Of a stretch of DNA of 64,000 bases, positions 34,143 through 43,399 are shown piece by piece. The position numbers were made by a program, and so were the translations under genes. How positions within the stretch are numbered: the stretch's first letter is position 1; every line of letters begins with the position of its first letter. Below the pieces are notes generated by a model. That model was not told where the DNA came from. It saw only the letters and a list, made by a program, of their open reading frames with translations, and did no database searches. This DNA is from JBCAXA01 sp039183535 (lineage in GTDB: Bacteria > Pseudomonadota > Gammaproteobacteria > Steroidobacterales > Woeseiaceae), in contig JBCDBO010000001.1 in NCBI GenBank assembly GCA_039183535.1, positions 62,001-126,000 on the forward strand, given 5' to 3'.

Positions 34143-35162
34143 TTACAACGGCGGTGCTGGCTTTTGCTCGCGCGCGTAATTCTCGAGACTCGACAAACTG
34201 GGCTCCACCCACTCCGTTGGTGCATCGAAATAGTCGGGGTAGTGCTTCTCGGCATAAGCCAAGACCTGCGGCGAGACCATACTTAAATCGTCGAATCCGC
34301 CCATCGCACCGACGTAGGTGATGTGGCCTGGCGCCTGACCCATCAGCATCCACGGCAGCCATGGCGTAATGCGATTCCAGGTACCCGTGTAGGTCACCGA
34401 TGTGCGGTCTGGGTCCTCAAGCTCTTCGCGACGGATTACGTAGCGGAACATCTCGGAGACGCGGTTCATCGGGCCACTCGATTCGCGCGGCCATTTGTCC
34501 GGCTGCAACGCAGACGGATAGAACAGATGAATATCCGTCGCTAGGACAACCGTGTCCTCACGCGTGATGTACCACGGGAAACGCAGCGGAATACGCGGCT
34601 TTTCCTCGAGCTTGTTAAGGCCGCCGTACGAGGGGCCTTTCGGATAATACTGCTCGATCAGATGGTTAAAGGGGTCATTGGCGACCGGCACAACACGAAC
34701 GGTCTCGCCGGTGTATGGGTTGTCGTACGTCTCCATGACCTCGCCGGTGCGAAGATCTTTATAGAAGACCAGCTCTCGTAGCAGCTTTTTGTACGACCCG
34801 TCGCCGTTGTCGAGTAGGCGTGCTGCTGAGAATCCCTCGAAACCCATGAGCGGTTTCACAGGCTCGTTATCGCGCACGCCGAGCACGCTTCCTGAATACC
34901 AGCCGTATTTGACCTTGCCGAAATCGAGATCGGCCTGTAAACGCGCAAATGCATCGCGATTCCACGTACCCACTTTAAATTTCTCGGGCAACGTGGCATC
35001 AAAACTTGGCGCTTCACTGCCGGCCATCGCGACCGATTGCATGGAGCCGGGTCCTTGTGCGCAACCGGACAATATGGCGCTGCCAGCGCCAGCGCCCGCC
35101 ATCATGAAGTCGCGGCGTCCAAAACGCCGTCCGGCACGGTTGTTGTTCGTCTCGTCGGTCAT
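34143..35162 (-). CDS. DUF1838 family protein, Tat signal with possible lipobox
   Basis: 339 residues from the ATG at 35160-35162, preceded by GAGGAAA. The Tat-like signal (RRFGRRDFMMAGAGAGSAIL) ends in LSGCA, so a Tat-exported lipoprotein is possible. DUF1838 patterns include KYGWYSGSVLGV, YDNPYTGETVRVVPVANDPF and RITPWLPWMLMGQAPGHITY. It is longer than the paralogue at 33231-34091 and faces it. Function unknown; the proximity of a haloperoxidase hints at a shared pathway. Confidence 0.87.
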   Translation of the reverse strand: MTDETNNNRAGRRFGRRDFMMAGAGAGSAILSGCAQGPGSMQSVAMAGSEAPSFDATLPEKFKVGTWNRDAFARLQADLDFGKVKYGWYSGSVLGVRDNEPVKPLMGFEGFSAARLLDNGDGSYKKLLRELVFYKDLRTGEVMETYDNPYTGETVRVVPVANDPFNHLIEQYYPKGPSYGGLNKLEEKPRIPLRFPWYITREDTVVLATDIHLFYPSALQPDKWPRESSGPMNRVSEMFRYVIRREELEDPDRTSVTYTGTWNRITPWLPWMLMGQAPGHITYVGAMGGFDDLSMVSPQVLAYAEKHYPDYFDAPTEWVEPSLSSLENYAREQKPAPPL

Positions 35163-35472
35163 CGATTTTCCTCGAAGCAGGATACTGAAGTGAGGCCGCG
35201 GCAAGCGGCTGCGCGATTATTTTATCAGTCGATTATCAATGAGTTGGTCGCCAAAAAGCATATGAATTGGTTATGCCTGCAGCCAACGAATTGATAGCAA
35301 GCGGCACCAGTGCGCGCTTGCTCGCAGCATCTACGGAGCCGTCGGACAGGCTGCGTCAAAGAGCAAGCGCATTGGCGAACACTTGTCAGACTCAGGAGCC
35401 ATTCCGATTGGTTATTACTGCCATCGGTGATCGCTTGTCGCTATTCGAAACGCAAACCTAGAATCACCGGCA
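35163..35472. other. Divergent intergenic region with GCATA inverted repeat
   Basis: 310 bases between the DUF1838 gene and the flavin monooxygenase. It contains GCATA-N9-TATGC (35258-35276), the size and symmetry of a LysR-type site. No coding frame is convincing. Confidence 0.4.
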
Positions 35473-36669
35473 ATGAACACGGACAGACGCATGCAAAGCC
35501 CACACGACTGCGTCATCGTCGGCGCGGGCCTAGGCGGACTCGCGATGGCGTTGACGCGCGCACGATTTGGGGAGCGCTCGGTCGTGCTGGAGTCGGCGGC
35601 GGAACTGGGCGAGGTTGGTGCGGGAATCTCGCTGCCGCCGAACGCACTGAAAATTCTTTGGCGGCTTGGACTCAAAGAGGCTCTGGCGCCGCATATCAGC
35701 GTCCCAGAACAAGGTGAGATCCGCCGGGGCGATACAGGTCGACTGCTCGCCGAGGTCCCGTTCGGTACACCGCTCATCGAACGTTACGGGGCGCCATTCG
35801 CACAAGTGCATCGGGCCGATTTGCATCGCTGCCTGCTGGATACGACATTGGCGACCAATCTTGTTGAGATCCGCACCAACCATGCCGTTAGCGACGCACA
35901 AACGCTCGACGGAACAGTGACGCTGACAACCCAGCAGGGCCAGCAGATTTCGGCGCGAGCCGTCATCGGCTGCGATGGCATCCGCTCGACGCTTCGCGCA
36001 CTGCACTTTAATCAAGGACCACCTCGCTTCACGCGTCACGTAGCCTGGCGTTGCCTGATCCCGATCGATCGGCTACCGAGCGCGCTGCAAGCGCGCCGTT
36101 CCATCGTTCACGTCATGGACCATCGGATGCTGGTCCACTACCCGGTCCGTAACGGATCGTTACTGAATTGCGTAGCGTTCGTCGGCGAAATGGACTGGTC
36201 GGTCGAGAGCTGGCATGAAGCCGGCGATGTTAATGAGTTACTCGGCTACTTTTCGGCGTTTCGCGAGGAATGCCAGCAGGTCCTCACCGCCATACCGGCC
36301 GATGCCTGTCACCGATGGGCGATCTATGACCGTGAGCCGATGCAGACCTGGACAACCGCTCGCATCGCACTGCTGGGTGATGCCGCGCATCCGATGCCAC
36401 CGTACATGGGACAAGGTGCCGCGATGGCGATTGAAGATGCCTTCGTTTTGGCGACGGCGATGCACGGCCACGACCGCGTGGATGATGCGTTCGTCGAGTA
36501 CCAGCAACACCGCACGAAACGTGCGAATGCGACGCTTGAGGAGTCCCGGGCCGCCGGGCGGCGCTTTCAAGACCCCGGTGCCGATACGGACCGGTTTGAC
36601 GACGACCAAGCGCTGCGGTCCGAGCAGATGTTCGGCTACGAACCGTCGTCGCCATTAACGTACCACTAG
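35473..36669 (+). CDS. FAD-dependent monooxygenase (salicylate hydroxylase-like)
   Basis: 398 residues. The FAD-binding dinucleotide motif is VIVGAGLGGLAMALTRARFG, followed by VGAGISLPPNALKILWRLGL, the second motif VIGCDGIRSTLR (about 172-183) and GDAAHPMPPYMGQGAAMAIE. Single-component aromatic hydroxylases of this kind use NAD(P)H and oxygen. No signal. An ATG at 35491 is an alternative start. It precedes the methyltransferase gene by 27 bases, so it probably leads the operon 35473-39874. Confidence 0.92.
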   Translation: MNTDRRMQSPHDCVIVGAGLGGLAMALTRARFGERSVVLESAAELGEVGAGISLPPNALKILWRLGLKEALAPHISVPEQGEIRRGDTGRLLAEVPFGTPLIERYGAPFAQVHRADLHRCLLDTTLATNLVEIRTNHAVSDAQTLDGTVTLTTQQGQQISARAVIGCDGIRSTLRALHFNQGPPRFTRHVAWRCLIPIDRLPSALQARRSIVHVMDHRMLVHYPVRNGSLLNCVAFVGEMDWSVESWHEAGDVNELLGYFSAFREECQQVLTAIPADACHRWAIYDREPMQTWTTARIALLGDAAHPMPPYMGQGAAMAIEDAFVLATAMHGHDRVDDAFVEYQQHRTKRANATLEESRAAGRRFQDPGADTDRFDDDQALRSEQMFGYEPSSPLTYH

Positions 36670-36696
36670 AGCCTGCCATTAACGACGAGAAAATCG

Positions 36697-37914
36697 ATGC
36701 TCAACACATTCCAACAGCAGTTCCACGCCATGATCCCGGAACCGTCGCACGACGAACGGTCACGGCAGGAGTTTGCGAAGAGCTTTAAGCAGTTCATTCA
36801 GGCAGATCTACTGCCGGGTTTGTACCCTAGTTATGCGGCTGGTACGGCGAAATTCGAACAACAAAACGGACGTCCACCTGCCGACCGCCGTGAAGTCCGA
36901 CAGTTTATGGTCGAAAAGCTTGGCTTTCAGACGTACGCATCGGCGAACCGAGTGGCGCAGGAACTGCTCTGGGAGTCGGTAGTCACCAGCATCGAGCGCC
37001 AACACGATCAACTAAACGCGAAAGCAGCCGAGCTATCGGCGAGCGCGCCCAGTAAACTGCGTATCGATACCGAGTTCACGCCACCGCGCTATGTCACCGC
37101 GCTCGATATTCACTGCATGCCCGGTGGCTATGCCAACGAGTCTGCGCCAAACGATGTTGCGGTCGGCGCCTTGTATGACCGCGGCGTATACCTTTATGCG
37201 ATGGGTTACATGGGCCCCACCAACGACGACATGGGGCGCTCGGTTTGCAATTACGTGCGCCGTAGAATTCCGTCCTTCACACCGCGCGATATTCTCGATC
37301 TCGGCTGTACGGTGGGGCATTCGACACTGCCGTACAAAGAGGCTTGGCCAGAGGCAAACGTAACCGGCATTGATGTCGGCGCGCCGGTCCTTCGCTACGC
37401 ACACGCCCGCGCTCAAGCGCTCAACGCAGCGGTCAACTTCGAGCAACGCGATGCGACCGAGACCGGCTATGAAGACGCGAGCTTCGACCTAATCGTTAGC
37501 CACATTTTGCTGCACGAAACCTCTGCGAAAGCGATGCCACAAGTATTCGATGAGTGCTACCGATTATTGCGGCCGGGCGGCATCATGATTCATGCCGATT
37601 TACCGCCGTTCGATCACACCGATTTGTTCTCGGAGTTCATCCTCGACAACGAGACGCATTACAACAACGAACCGTTTTGGGGCGCGATGCGCGACAAAGA
37701 CCAGATCGCGATGGCGATTGCTGCCGGTTTCGATAAGGAGGCCATCTACTTTGACACCGCACCGATGGCCGTTCTTGAGTTTGCCGCCGCGAATGCTAGC
37801 GGTTACGACGATGACAATGTCGCAGAGGTTGCCGACCGCGATTTCGAAGCGGGCGAGTTTGCGCCCGGCGGCGGCTGGGAAGTCTTGGTAGCGCGCAAGC
37901 AGGAGCAAGAGTAA
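36697..37914 (+). CDS. Class I SAM-dependent methyltransferase, family with small partner (copy A)
   Basis: 405 residues. A helical N-terminal domain (about 1-130) leads to ALDIHCMPGGYANE (135-148), then the SAM-binding motif ILDLGCTVGHST (199-210), acidic GIDVGAPVL, and the motif IV-VI region FDLIVSHILLHE and YRLLRPGG. It shares the D[IF]HxxxGG[YW] segment and overall plan with the methyltransferase at 49939-50967. Its stop overlaps the next start (taATG). Likely an O- or C-methyltransferase for a small molecule; substrate unknown. Confidence 0.9.
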   Translation: MLNTFQQQFHAMIPEPSHDERSRQEFAKSFKQFIQADLLPGLYPSYAAGTAKFEQQNGRPPADRREVRQFMVEKLGFQTYASANRVAQELLWESVVTSIERQHDQLNAKAAELSASAPSKLRIDTEFTPPRYVTALDIHCMPGGYANESAPNDVAVGALYDRGVYLYAMGYMGPTNDDMGRSVCNYVRRRIPSFTPRDILDLGCTVGHSTLPYKEAWPEANVTGIDVGAPVLRYAHARAQALNAAVNFEQRDATETGYEDASFDLIVSHILLHETSAKAMPQVFDECYRLLRPGGIMIHADLPPFDHTDLFSEFILDNETHYNNEPFWGAMRDKDQIAMAIAAGFDKEAIYFDTAPMAVLEFAAANASGYDDDNVAEVADRDFEAGEFAPGGGWEVLVARKQEQE

Positions 37915-38285
37915 TGGGCGAACAAGCGCCAGCCGACGACACGGTGGCACGTTACGCGAAAGGGCGACGCCCGGGCTTTTACGCCGACCCGGCGATGGAT
38001 GAGGCGATGTCAATGATTATGGTGCTGGCAAGCGAGTTGTCGGTCCTTAGAGATCGACTGGATACTGTCGAGCAGGTGTTTGCGACGAAAACGTCGATCA
38101 CACGTGACGATATTGAGAACTACGCGCCGGACGAGGACGTCTTGGCCAGGCGCGAGTCGGAGCGACAGGACTTTCTGAAACGCTTGTTTTTCGTCGCCAA
38201 TAAGCGTGCCGCTGAACTCGCGGGTAACGACACGCCAGAGCGCTACGCGGAAGTGCTCGAGACGACAGCGCGCGACGACGCATGA
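37914..38285 (+). CDS. Small helical partner protein (copy A)
   Basis: 123 residues, no signal, predicted helical. The core ELSVLRDRLDTVEQVF, then DDIENYAPDEDVL and RQDFLKRLF, aligns with the 82-residue protein at 49687-49935 (ELWIVKDRQMVLERVL, AVDNFQPDAEMT, RRQLLAKCL). Both sit immediately beside a methyltransferase of the same type. It overlaps the upstream gene by 1 base and the downstream gene by 4 (ATGA), a sign of stoichiometric co-translation. Family not recognised. Confidence 0.75.
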   Translation: MGEQAPADDTVARYAKGRRPGFYADPAMDEAMSMIMVLASELSVLRDRLDTVEQVFATKTSITRDDIENYAPDEDVLARRESERQDFLKRLFFVANKRAAELAGNDTPERYAEVLETTARDDA

Positions 38286-39874
38286 GCGCGATCGCGGCAA
38301 CAACGTCCTTACAAGCGTCGCTCGAGGCGGCTCTGTCTCCAGGTGCCGTCAGCAGTGATGCATCGGCACTGGAATTCGCCGCCCATGACATATACCGCCG
38401 CGGCGCGACGCCCTTACTCGTCGTGAGACCGGCAAGTGTCGCTGCGCTGCAGAGCGCAGTAAAACTCGTCACGGCGGCGGGCTGCTCGGTCGTCGTTCGT
38501 GGCGGTGGCGCCTCGTACACCGACGGCTACCTGCCCGGTGATGATCGTTGTGTCAGCTTCGACTTGGCGGGGCTCAACAAGATCGTCGATATCGACACCA
38601 TGAACATGACCGTGACGGTTGAAGCCGGCTGCACCTGGGCGCAACTTCACGAGGTCCTTGCCGCGAAGAAATTGCGTACGCCTTTCTTCGGCCCCTTCTC
38701 CGGTATCGCTGCCAGTGTTGGTGGGTCGGTATCGCAGCACGCCGTCAGTCATGGATCGGGGCGCTATGGGCCATCTGCCGACTCGGTACTGTCGGTCGAT
38801 GTCGTATTGGCCGACGGTTCGCTGCTGCGGACCGGCAGCGCCGCGTTTGCCGGGACAAGCGATTCGGGCCGGGCTTTTTTCCGGCATAACGGCCCTGATC
38901 TTACCGGCCTGTTTTGCGGCGACTGTGGCGCATTGGGGGTCAAAGCGCGGGTCACGTTGCCATTGCTTCAAGCGCCACAACACACTGAGGCGTTGTCGTT
39001 TCATTTTGACTCGTTTGCTGCCTTACATGCGGCAATGCGTGACATAGCCGCTGTCGGCCTCGACGATGAAAATTTTGGTTTGGACGCCGCTTTGCAGCAA
39101 GGGCAAATAGCGCGCAATGCAGCCACAAAACAACAACTGGGATTGGCCTGGCAGGTATTCCGCGGCGCGCCTACGGTTTGGCAGGGGCTCAAGCATGTCG
39201 CAGCCATTGCAGCGGCCGGCGATCGGCATCTGCGCGAACCGGGTTACGCGGTAAGCTACATCGTCAAGGGTCATAGCAACAAAGCGGCGCAACATAACGC
39301 CAGCGCGATTCGCGATACGGCGTTGCGGCACGGCCACGAAGTCCCGAACACCGTCCCGCGAATCGTCGCGAGCTTACCGTTTGCGCCATTACAAAATGTA
39401 TTGGGCCCGAACGGTGAACGCTGGGTGCCCATACATGGTGTCTTGCCGCACGATCAAGCCGTACTGTTCCACGAGCGTTTTAAGGCGCTGCTTGCAACCT
39501 ACGCCGAACGCTGCGAACAGCTCGGCGTATGGACAGGCGCGATGTTCCAAACGATTGGCAGCAGTGCGTTTTTGTACGAGATCGCATTTTATTGGCCGGA
39601 TGCGCTGCACCCATATCACGAGGGAACACTGGATGCTGAGTTTCTTGCAAGCTTGCCGCAGCACACGCCGAACGCGGCAGCAGCGGCACTCGTCGATGAG
39701 CTGAAGGAGCAGGCTATCGCGTTGTACAGCGAGTTTGGCGCGGTTCATATGCAAGTCGGCAAGGCGTATCCGTTTGCCGGCCGGCTCAGCGGCGAAGCCA
39801 AGTCTCTGTTGCAATCGATCAAGACCGCTGTCGATCCGCACCGGTCCATGAATCCGAATGCACTCGGCCTGTAG
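38282..39874 (+). CDS. FAD-linked oxidase (VAO/PCMH-type)
   Basis: 530 residues. The PCMH-type FAD-binding fold is seen in LLVVRPASVAALQSAVKLVT, VVVRGGGASYTDGYLPGDDR, TVEAGCTWAQLHEVLAAKKL and GGSVSQHAVSHGSGRYGPSA. The C-terminal substrate-binding cap ends in AVDPHRSMNPNALG, typical of vanillyl-alcohol-oxidase relatives. It oxidises a phenolic, alcohol or lactate-like substrate. It starts inside the stop of the small partner gene (ATGA), so it belongs to that operon. Confidence 0.9.
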   Translation: MSAIAATTSLQASLEAALSPGAVSSDASALEFAAHDIYRRGATPLLVVRPASVAALQSAVKLVTAAGCSVVVRGGGASYTDGYLPGDDRCVSFDLAGLNKIVDIDTMNMTVTVEAGCTWAQLHEVLAAKKLRTPFFGPFSGIAASVGGSVSQHAVSHGSGRYGPSADSVLSVDVVLADGSLLRTGSAAFAGTSDSGRAFFRHNGPDLTGLFCGDCGALGVKARVTLPLLQAPQHTEALSFHFDSFAALHAAMRDIAAVGLDDENFGLDAALQQGQIARNAATKQQLGLAWQVFRGAPTVWQGLKHVAAIAAAGDRHLREPGYAVSYIVKGHSNKAAQHNASAIRDTALRHGHEVPNTVPRIVASLPFAPLQNVLGPNGERWVPIHGVLPHDQAVLFHERFKALLATYAERCEQLGVWTGAMFQTIGSSAFLYEIAFYWPDALHPYHEGTLDAEFLASLPQHTPNAAAAALVDELKEQAIALYSEFGAVHMQVGKAYPFAGRLSGEAKSLLQSIKTAVDPHRSMNPNALGL

Positions 39875-40072
39875 CATTCAGAGCACGCTAAGCCTCTGAT
39901 TGCTCTGCCATCCGTCTCGCGATACCAGCTATACGCAATCAATATAGGTAGCGGATTCGTTTGGTGCTACAACTTCTGTCGAACACCGTGTCGGGGAGCG
40001 CACGCTGGGCGACCGTCTGCATAGCACTGCGTCATCACGGGTCCAACAACGTAATAACGAGGGACGCAGCTA

Positions 40073-42367
40073 ATGAGATTCGCAGTATTATTCGGCTCAG
40101 CTATCGCAGCGACGCTGACGATGTCGGTCACTCCGGCACACGCCCAAGACAGCGGCACCGAGCGAGAAACGCTCGACGTGGTCGTCGTTACGGCACGGCA
40201 ACGGGAAGAGTCCATCCAAGACATTCCAGTAGCCGTCACAGCATTCACGGAAGACGACTTTGCCAAGCAAGGTATCCGTGACCTAGCAGACATCGCACGC
40301 TTCACATCGGGCTTTAACTTCGAGGATTTTGGCGGCGGATTCGGGACACCGGTCGTTCGCAGCGCATCGCAGACGCGGCTGACCGCGATCGAGGCGAACG
40401 TATCAACGTTCTTCGATGGCATCTACGTACCGCGCGCTTGGGCCATTAACTCTGGCGTTGCCGCTTTGCAGCGGGTAGAGGTCGTGAAGGGCCCGCAAAG
40501 CGCGCGCTACGGGCGTAACTCGTTTATGGGAGCGATTAACTTCGTTCCTAAAGCACCGACGTCTGAGTTCGAGGCAGAGGTCTCGGCAACATTCGGCAGC
40601 GACGAGCGTATCGACTACGGCGGCAGCATCTCCGGTCCGATTATCGAAGACAAGCTCTCTGGCTTGTTGACTTTTAACACGTCGGAGTTCGACGGCAGCT
40701 GGGAAAATAATCACCCGAACGCTGGACTCGATTTTGGCAACCGCGGCACGTCTGACAACGCTGGCGGCTGGGATAACGAGTCGTTCTCGGCGGCCTTGAG
40801 CTTTACGCCTATCGATCAACTCGCCATCGACGTTGCTTACTACAACTTCGATCTTAGCGACGAGAACCGCGGCGCCGGCCAAGTCGCCGAATCGTCTGCT
40901 GCGCTCAATTGCGGCAATACGAACTTGTTCGGTCTGCCGCGACTGTTCTGCGGTGAACTTCCTGGTCCGAGCGACACGATCGCCGTTGACCCACGAGCGT
41001 ATGGCCGCCAAGGCGAGATCGATATCACCAAAGTGAAGATCGCCTACGACATCAACGACTCGCTGTCGGCCAGCTACCTCTATGGCTTGATCGAGGGTGA
41101 CGTCGACATCGCCAGTATCTCGGAACAAGACCAAGTCAATTGCGGAACGCTGATTCCCGGCGATTGCCGGTTCCAGAACACCCCGCTCGGTGGCTTGGAT
41201 TACGATTCGCACGAGTTTCGCCTGAGCTACGATGCGGGTGGCGATACGCTCTGGACGCTCGGTGTTTTCGTTACTGACGGCCAAGACGAAACCGCTTTCG
41301 CAGCACCGGGCGTACCGCCGCTTGGTACGGATCCTGTGCCACAAGCTCCCGTCATTAGTGATGTTGGCACCGATACCGACGTCATAGCGCTGTTCGGTGA
41401 GTATAGCGTCCGCATCAATGAGCAGTGGTTATTCTCTGCCGAAGCGCGATACAGCCAGGAAGAGAAAACCCAGGTCAACAACGCGAACGGTGACGCCTTT
41501 GTCGGTGACTTCGATAACTTCACGCCGCGGTTGACACTTGAGTACGGCTACGCCGATAACCGGCTGCTGTACGCGTCACTGGCGAACGGTATCAAGTCGG
41601 GTGGCTTTAACCCGACCGCTGTCAGCCCGGACGATCAGATCTTCGATGAAGAGACCAACTGGACGTTCGAACTTGGCAGCAAAAACACGTTCCTCGACGG
41701 CGATCTGGTGCTGAACGCAACACTGTTTTACATCCAGTGGGAAGATATTCAGCTGAATGCCGCCGACTCAGCGGCGGTTGATCCGAACGCCGTTAACATC
41801 ACATTAAACTTGGGTGATGCAACGTCGTACGGACTGGAAGTCGATGGCAGCATGCAGTTCAACGAGAACCTGTTCGGTAACTTCTCGTTCTCCTACACCG
41901 ACGCGACGTATGACGACGGCACCGTCGATAATCGCTTTGCCCGAGTCGGCCCGGCGTTCTTCCCGGTACCAGCGGCCTGCGACGACGTGCTCTGCCCATC
42001 GAATGGCGACATCAGTGGTAACGAAGTGGAGCGCCAAGCACCGCTGCAAATCGCAGCTGGCTTGGAGTGGAACAACTCCATCGCCAGCTGGAACGACGTC
42101 GGCTTCTTCGCTCGCGGCGATATCGCCTACCAATCAGAGCAGGAAGCTGAATCGATGAACCTGGCGCAGATCGAAGCCCGGACGATCGTCAACGCATCGG
42201 CTGGCTTTGAGAGTGACAATTGGCGTGTCTGGCTGTGGTCACGCAACTTGACCGATGAGCGATATGTAACGAACGCCTTCGTCGTATTGATCCCATTCGG
42301 GAACGGCTACGGCAACATCTTCGGCGAACGTCGCACGTTCGGCTTGTCGGGAACCTATCGGTTCTAA
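40073..42367 (+). CDS. TonB-dependent outer-membrane receptor
   Basis: 764 residues. A signal peptide (cut after TPAHA, about residue 24) precedes a TonB-box region (LDVVVVTARQREESIQDIPV), plug domain motifs (FDGIYVPRAWAINS, RVEVVKGPQSARYGRNSFMG) and a barrel ending in an aromatic C-terminus (TFGLSGTYRF). GAGGG precedes the ATG. It imports a large or scarce substrate with TonB energy. Located between flavoenzyme genes and a LysR/MFS pair, it probably takes up the compound degraded by this region (inference). A strong terminator follows. Confidence 0.95.
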   Translation: MRFAVLFGSAIAATLTMSVTPAHAQDSGTERETLDVVVVTARQREESIQDIPVAVTAFTEDDFAKQGIRDLADIARFTSGFNFEDFGGGFGTPVVRSASQTRLTAIEANVSTFFDGIYVPRAWAINSGVAALQRVEVVKGPQSARYGRNSFMGAINFVPKAPTSEFEAEVSATFGSDERIDYGGSISGPIIEDKLSGLLTFNTSEFDGSWENNHPNAGLDFGNRGTSDNAGGWDNESFSAALSFTPIDQLAIDVAYYNFDLSDENRGAGQVAESSAALNCGNTNLFGLPRLFCGELPGPSDTIAVDPRAYGRQGEIDITKVKIAYDINDSLSASYLYGLIEGDVDIASISEQDQVNCGTLIPGDCRFQNTPLGGLDYDSHEFRLSYDAGGDTLWTLGVFVTDGQDETAFAAPGVPPLGTDPVPQAPVISDVGTDTDVIALFGEYSVRINEQWLFSAEARYSQEEKTQVNNANGDAFVGDFDNFTPRLTLEYGYADNRLLYASLANGIKSGGFNPTAVSPDDQIFDEETNWTFELGSKNTFLDGDLVLNATLFYIQWEDIQLNAADSAAVDPNAVNITLNLGDATSYGLEVDGSMQFNENLFGNFSFSYTDATYDDGTVDNRFARVGPAFFPVPAACDDVLCPSNGDISGNEVERQAPLQIAAGLEWNNSIASWNDVGFFARGDIAYQSEQEAESMNLAQIEARTIVNASAGFESDNWRVWLWSRNLTDERYVTNAFVVLIPFGNGYGNIFGERRTFGLSGTYRF

Positions 42368-42392
42368 TCGCGACTCCCCCGCGCGAGACCGC

Positions 42393-42420
42393 AAAGCCCG
42401 GCTTCGGCCGGGCTTTTTTT
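42393..42420 (+). terminator. Strong intrinsic terminator after TonB receptor gene
   Basis: AAAGCCCGGC-TTCG-GCCGGGCTTT followed by further T residues: a 10-base stem with a UUCG tetraloop and T tract, 25 bases after the stop. The LysR gene ends convergently 18 bases beyond. Confidence 0.92.
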
Positions 42421-42437
42421 GGGCCAGCGATCAGTGT

Positions 42438-43349
42438 TTAACTGGCCACAGATTTGCCGAGGTGCTCGTTACAGACCCGCTGGCAGTGCTCGATCAGCGA
42501 CCCCATCGCGAGGCTATCGGCGAACTGGCGGCGGTAATAAACCACAATGTCGTCGACCCACGGGTCGATCGGAAGATTCAACTGTACAAGCCGGCCCGCC
42601 TTAACCGCTGGCTGCGCAAGATGCTCGGGCATAAACGCCACCAGATCGGCGCGCTGAGTCATGGCTAACAAGAACCGCAGCGACTGGCTAAGCACGGTAG
42701 GTTGCGGTGGCGGTAGAGCGACCGCTTCAAACATCTTTTCAAAGCTGTCTCGGTAAAGCGGCAGATCCTGCAGTATCCAACGGCTCGATTGCATCGCTTC
42801 AAACGTGACCGCCTCGACTTTCGCTAATGGATGATCGCGGCGAACGTAGCCTCGCTGTGCGGACTGGGCAATCGGCATCGACTCAACATCGTCGATTGCG
42901 AGACGCGTACTGACATCGGTCAATAAGCAATCGACTTGTCGCCGCTCGAGCTGTCGAGACAACGACTCGTGATCACCATGACGCACGCGAAAATGCACGC
43001 TCGGCCAGGCAGCACTGAACCGGGCAATCGCATGCGGCAGAATCAACTCCATAAAGCTCGGCGTTGCGCCGATGCGCAGCTCGCTGGGCGCCTGCCCTTT
43101 AAGCCGCAACAGGTCGACTCCGCCGCGATCGAGCTCATCAAGGACCGCCCTGGCATGGGTGTAGTAAGCCGACCCATACACCGTTGGCTGCACGCCGCGT
43201 GGCGTTCGCTCCAGCAACGGCACAGCGAGCGCATGCTCGAGCTTCTGCAGTTTTTTTGAGATCGCCGGCTGCGAAATATCGAGCGCTTTAGCGGCCGCGC
43301 TGAGGCTGCGGCAATCGACCGCCATCACGAAGCAGCGCAATTGCCCCAT
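42438..43349 (-). CDS. LysR-family transcriptional regulator
   Basis: 303 residues from the ATG at 43347-43349 (a TTG at 43394 adds 15). The HTH is CRSLSAAAKALDISQPAISK followed by KLQKLEHALAVPLLERT, then an effector domain (ELRIGATPSFMELILPHAIA). It lies 6-50 bases behind the MFS transporter gene on the same strand and may be co-transcribed with it. Target promoters are unknown; the neighbouring transport and oxidase genes are candidates. Confidence 0.92.
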   Translation of the reverse strand: MGQLRCFVMAVDCRSLSAAAKALDISQPAISKKLQKLEHALAVPLLERTPRGVQPTVYGSAYYTHARAVLDELDRGGVDLLRLKGQAPSELRIGATPSFMELILPHAIARFSAAWPSVHFRVRHGDHESLSRQLERRQVDCLLTDVSTRLAIDDVESMPIAQSAQRGYVRRDHPLAKVEAVTFEAMQSSRWILQDLPLYRDSFEKMFEAVALPPPQPTVLSQSLRFLLAMTQRADLVAFMPEHLAQPAVKAGRLVQLNLPIDPWVDDIVVYYRRQFADSLAMGSLIEHCQRVCNEHLGKSVAS

Positions 43350-43399
43350 GTCGACAGCGCTTAGCGACCCGGTCCAGGTCAAATGATCGTTCAACGTCG

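Noticed and set aside
39879..39907. CAGAGCA-N15-TGCTCTG as terminator after the VAO gene
   Set aside because: The loop is long, the stem only 7 bases and no T run follows, so support is too weak to list.
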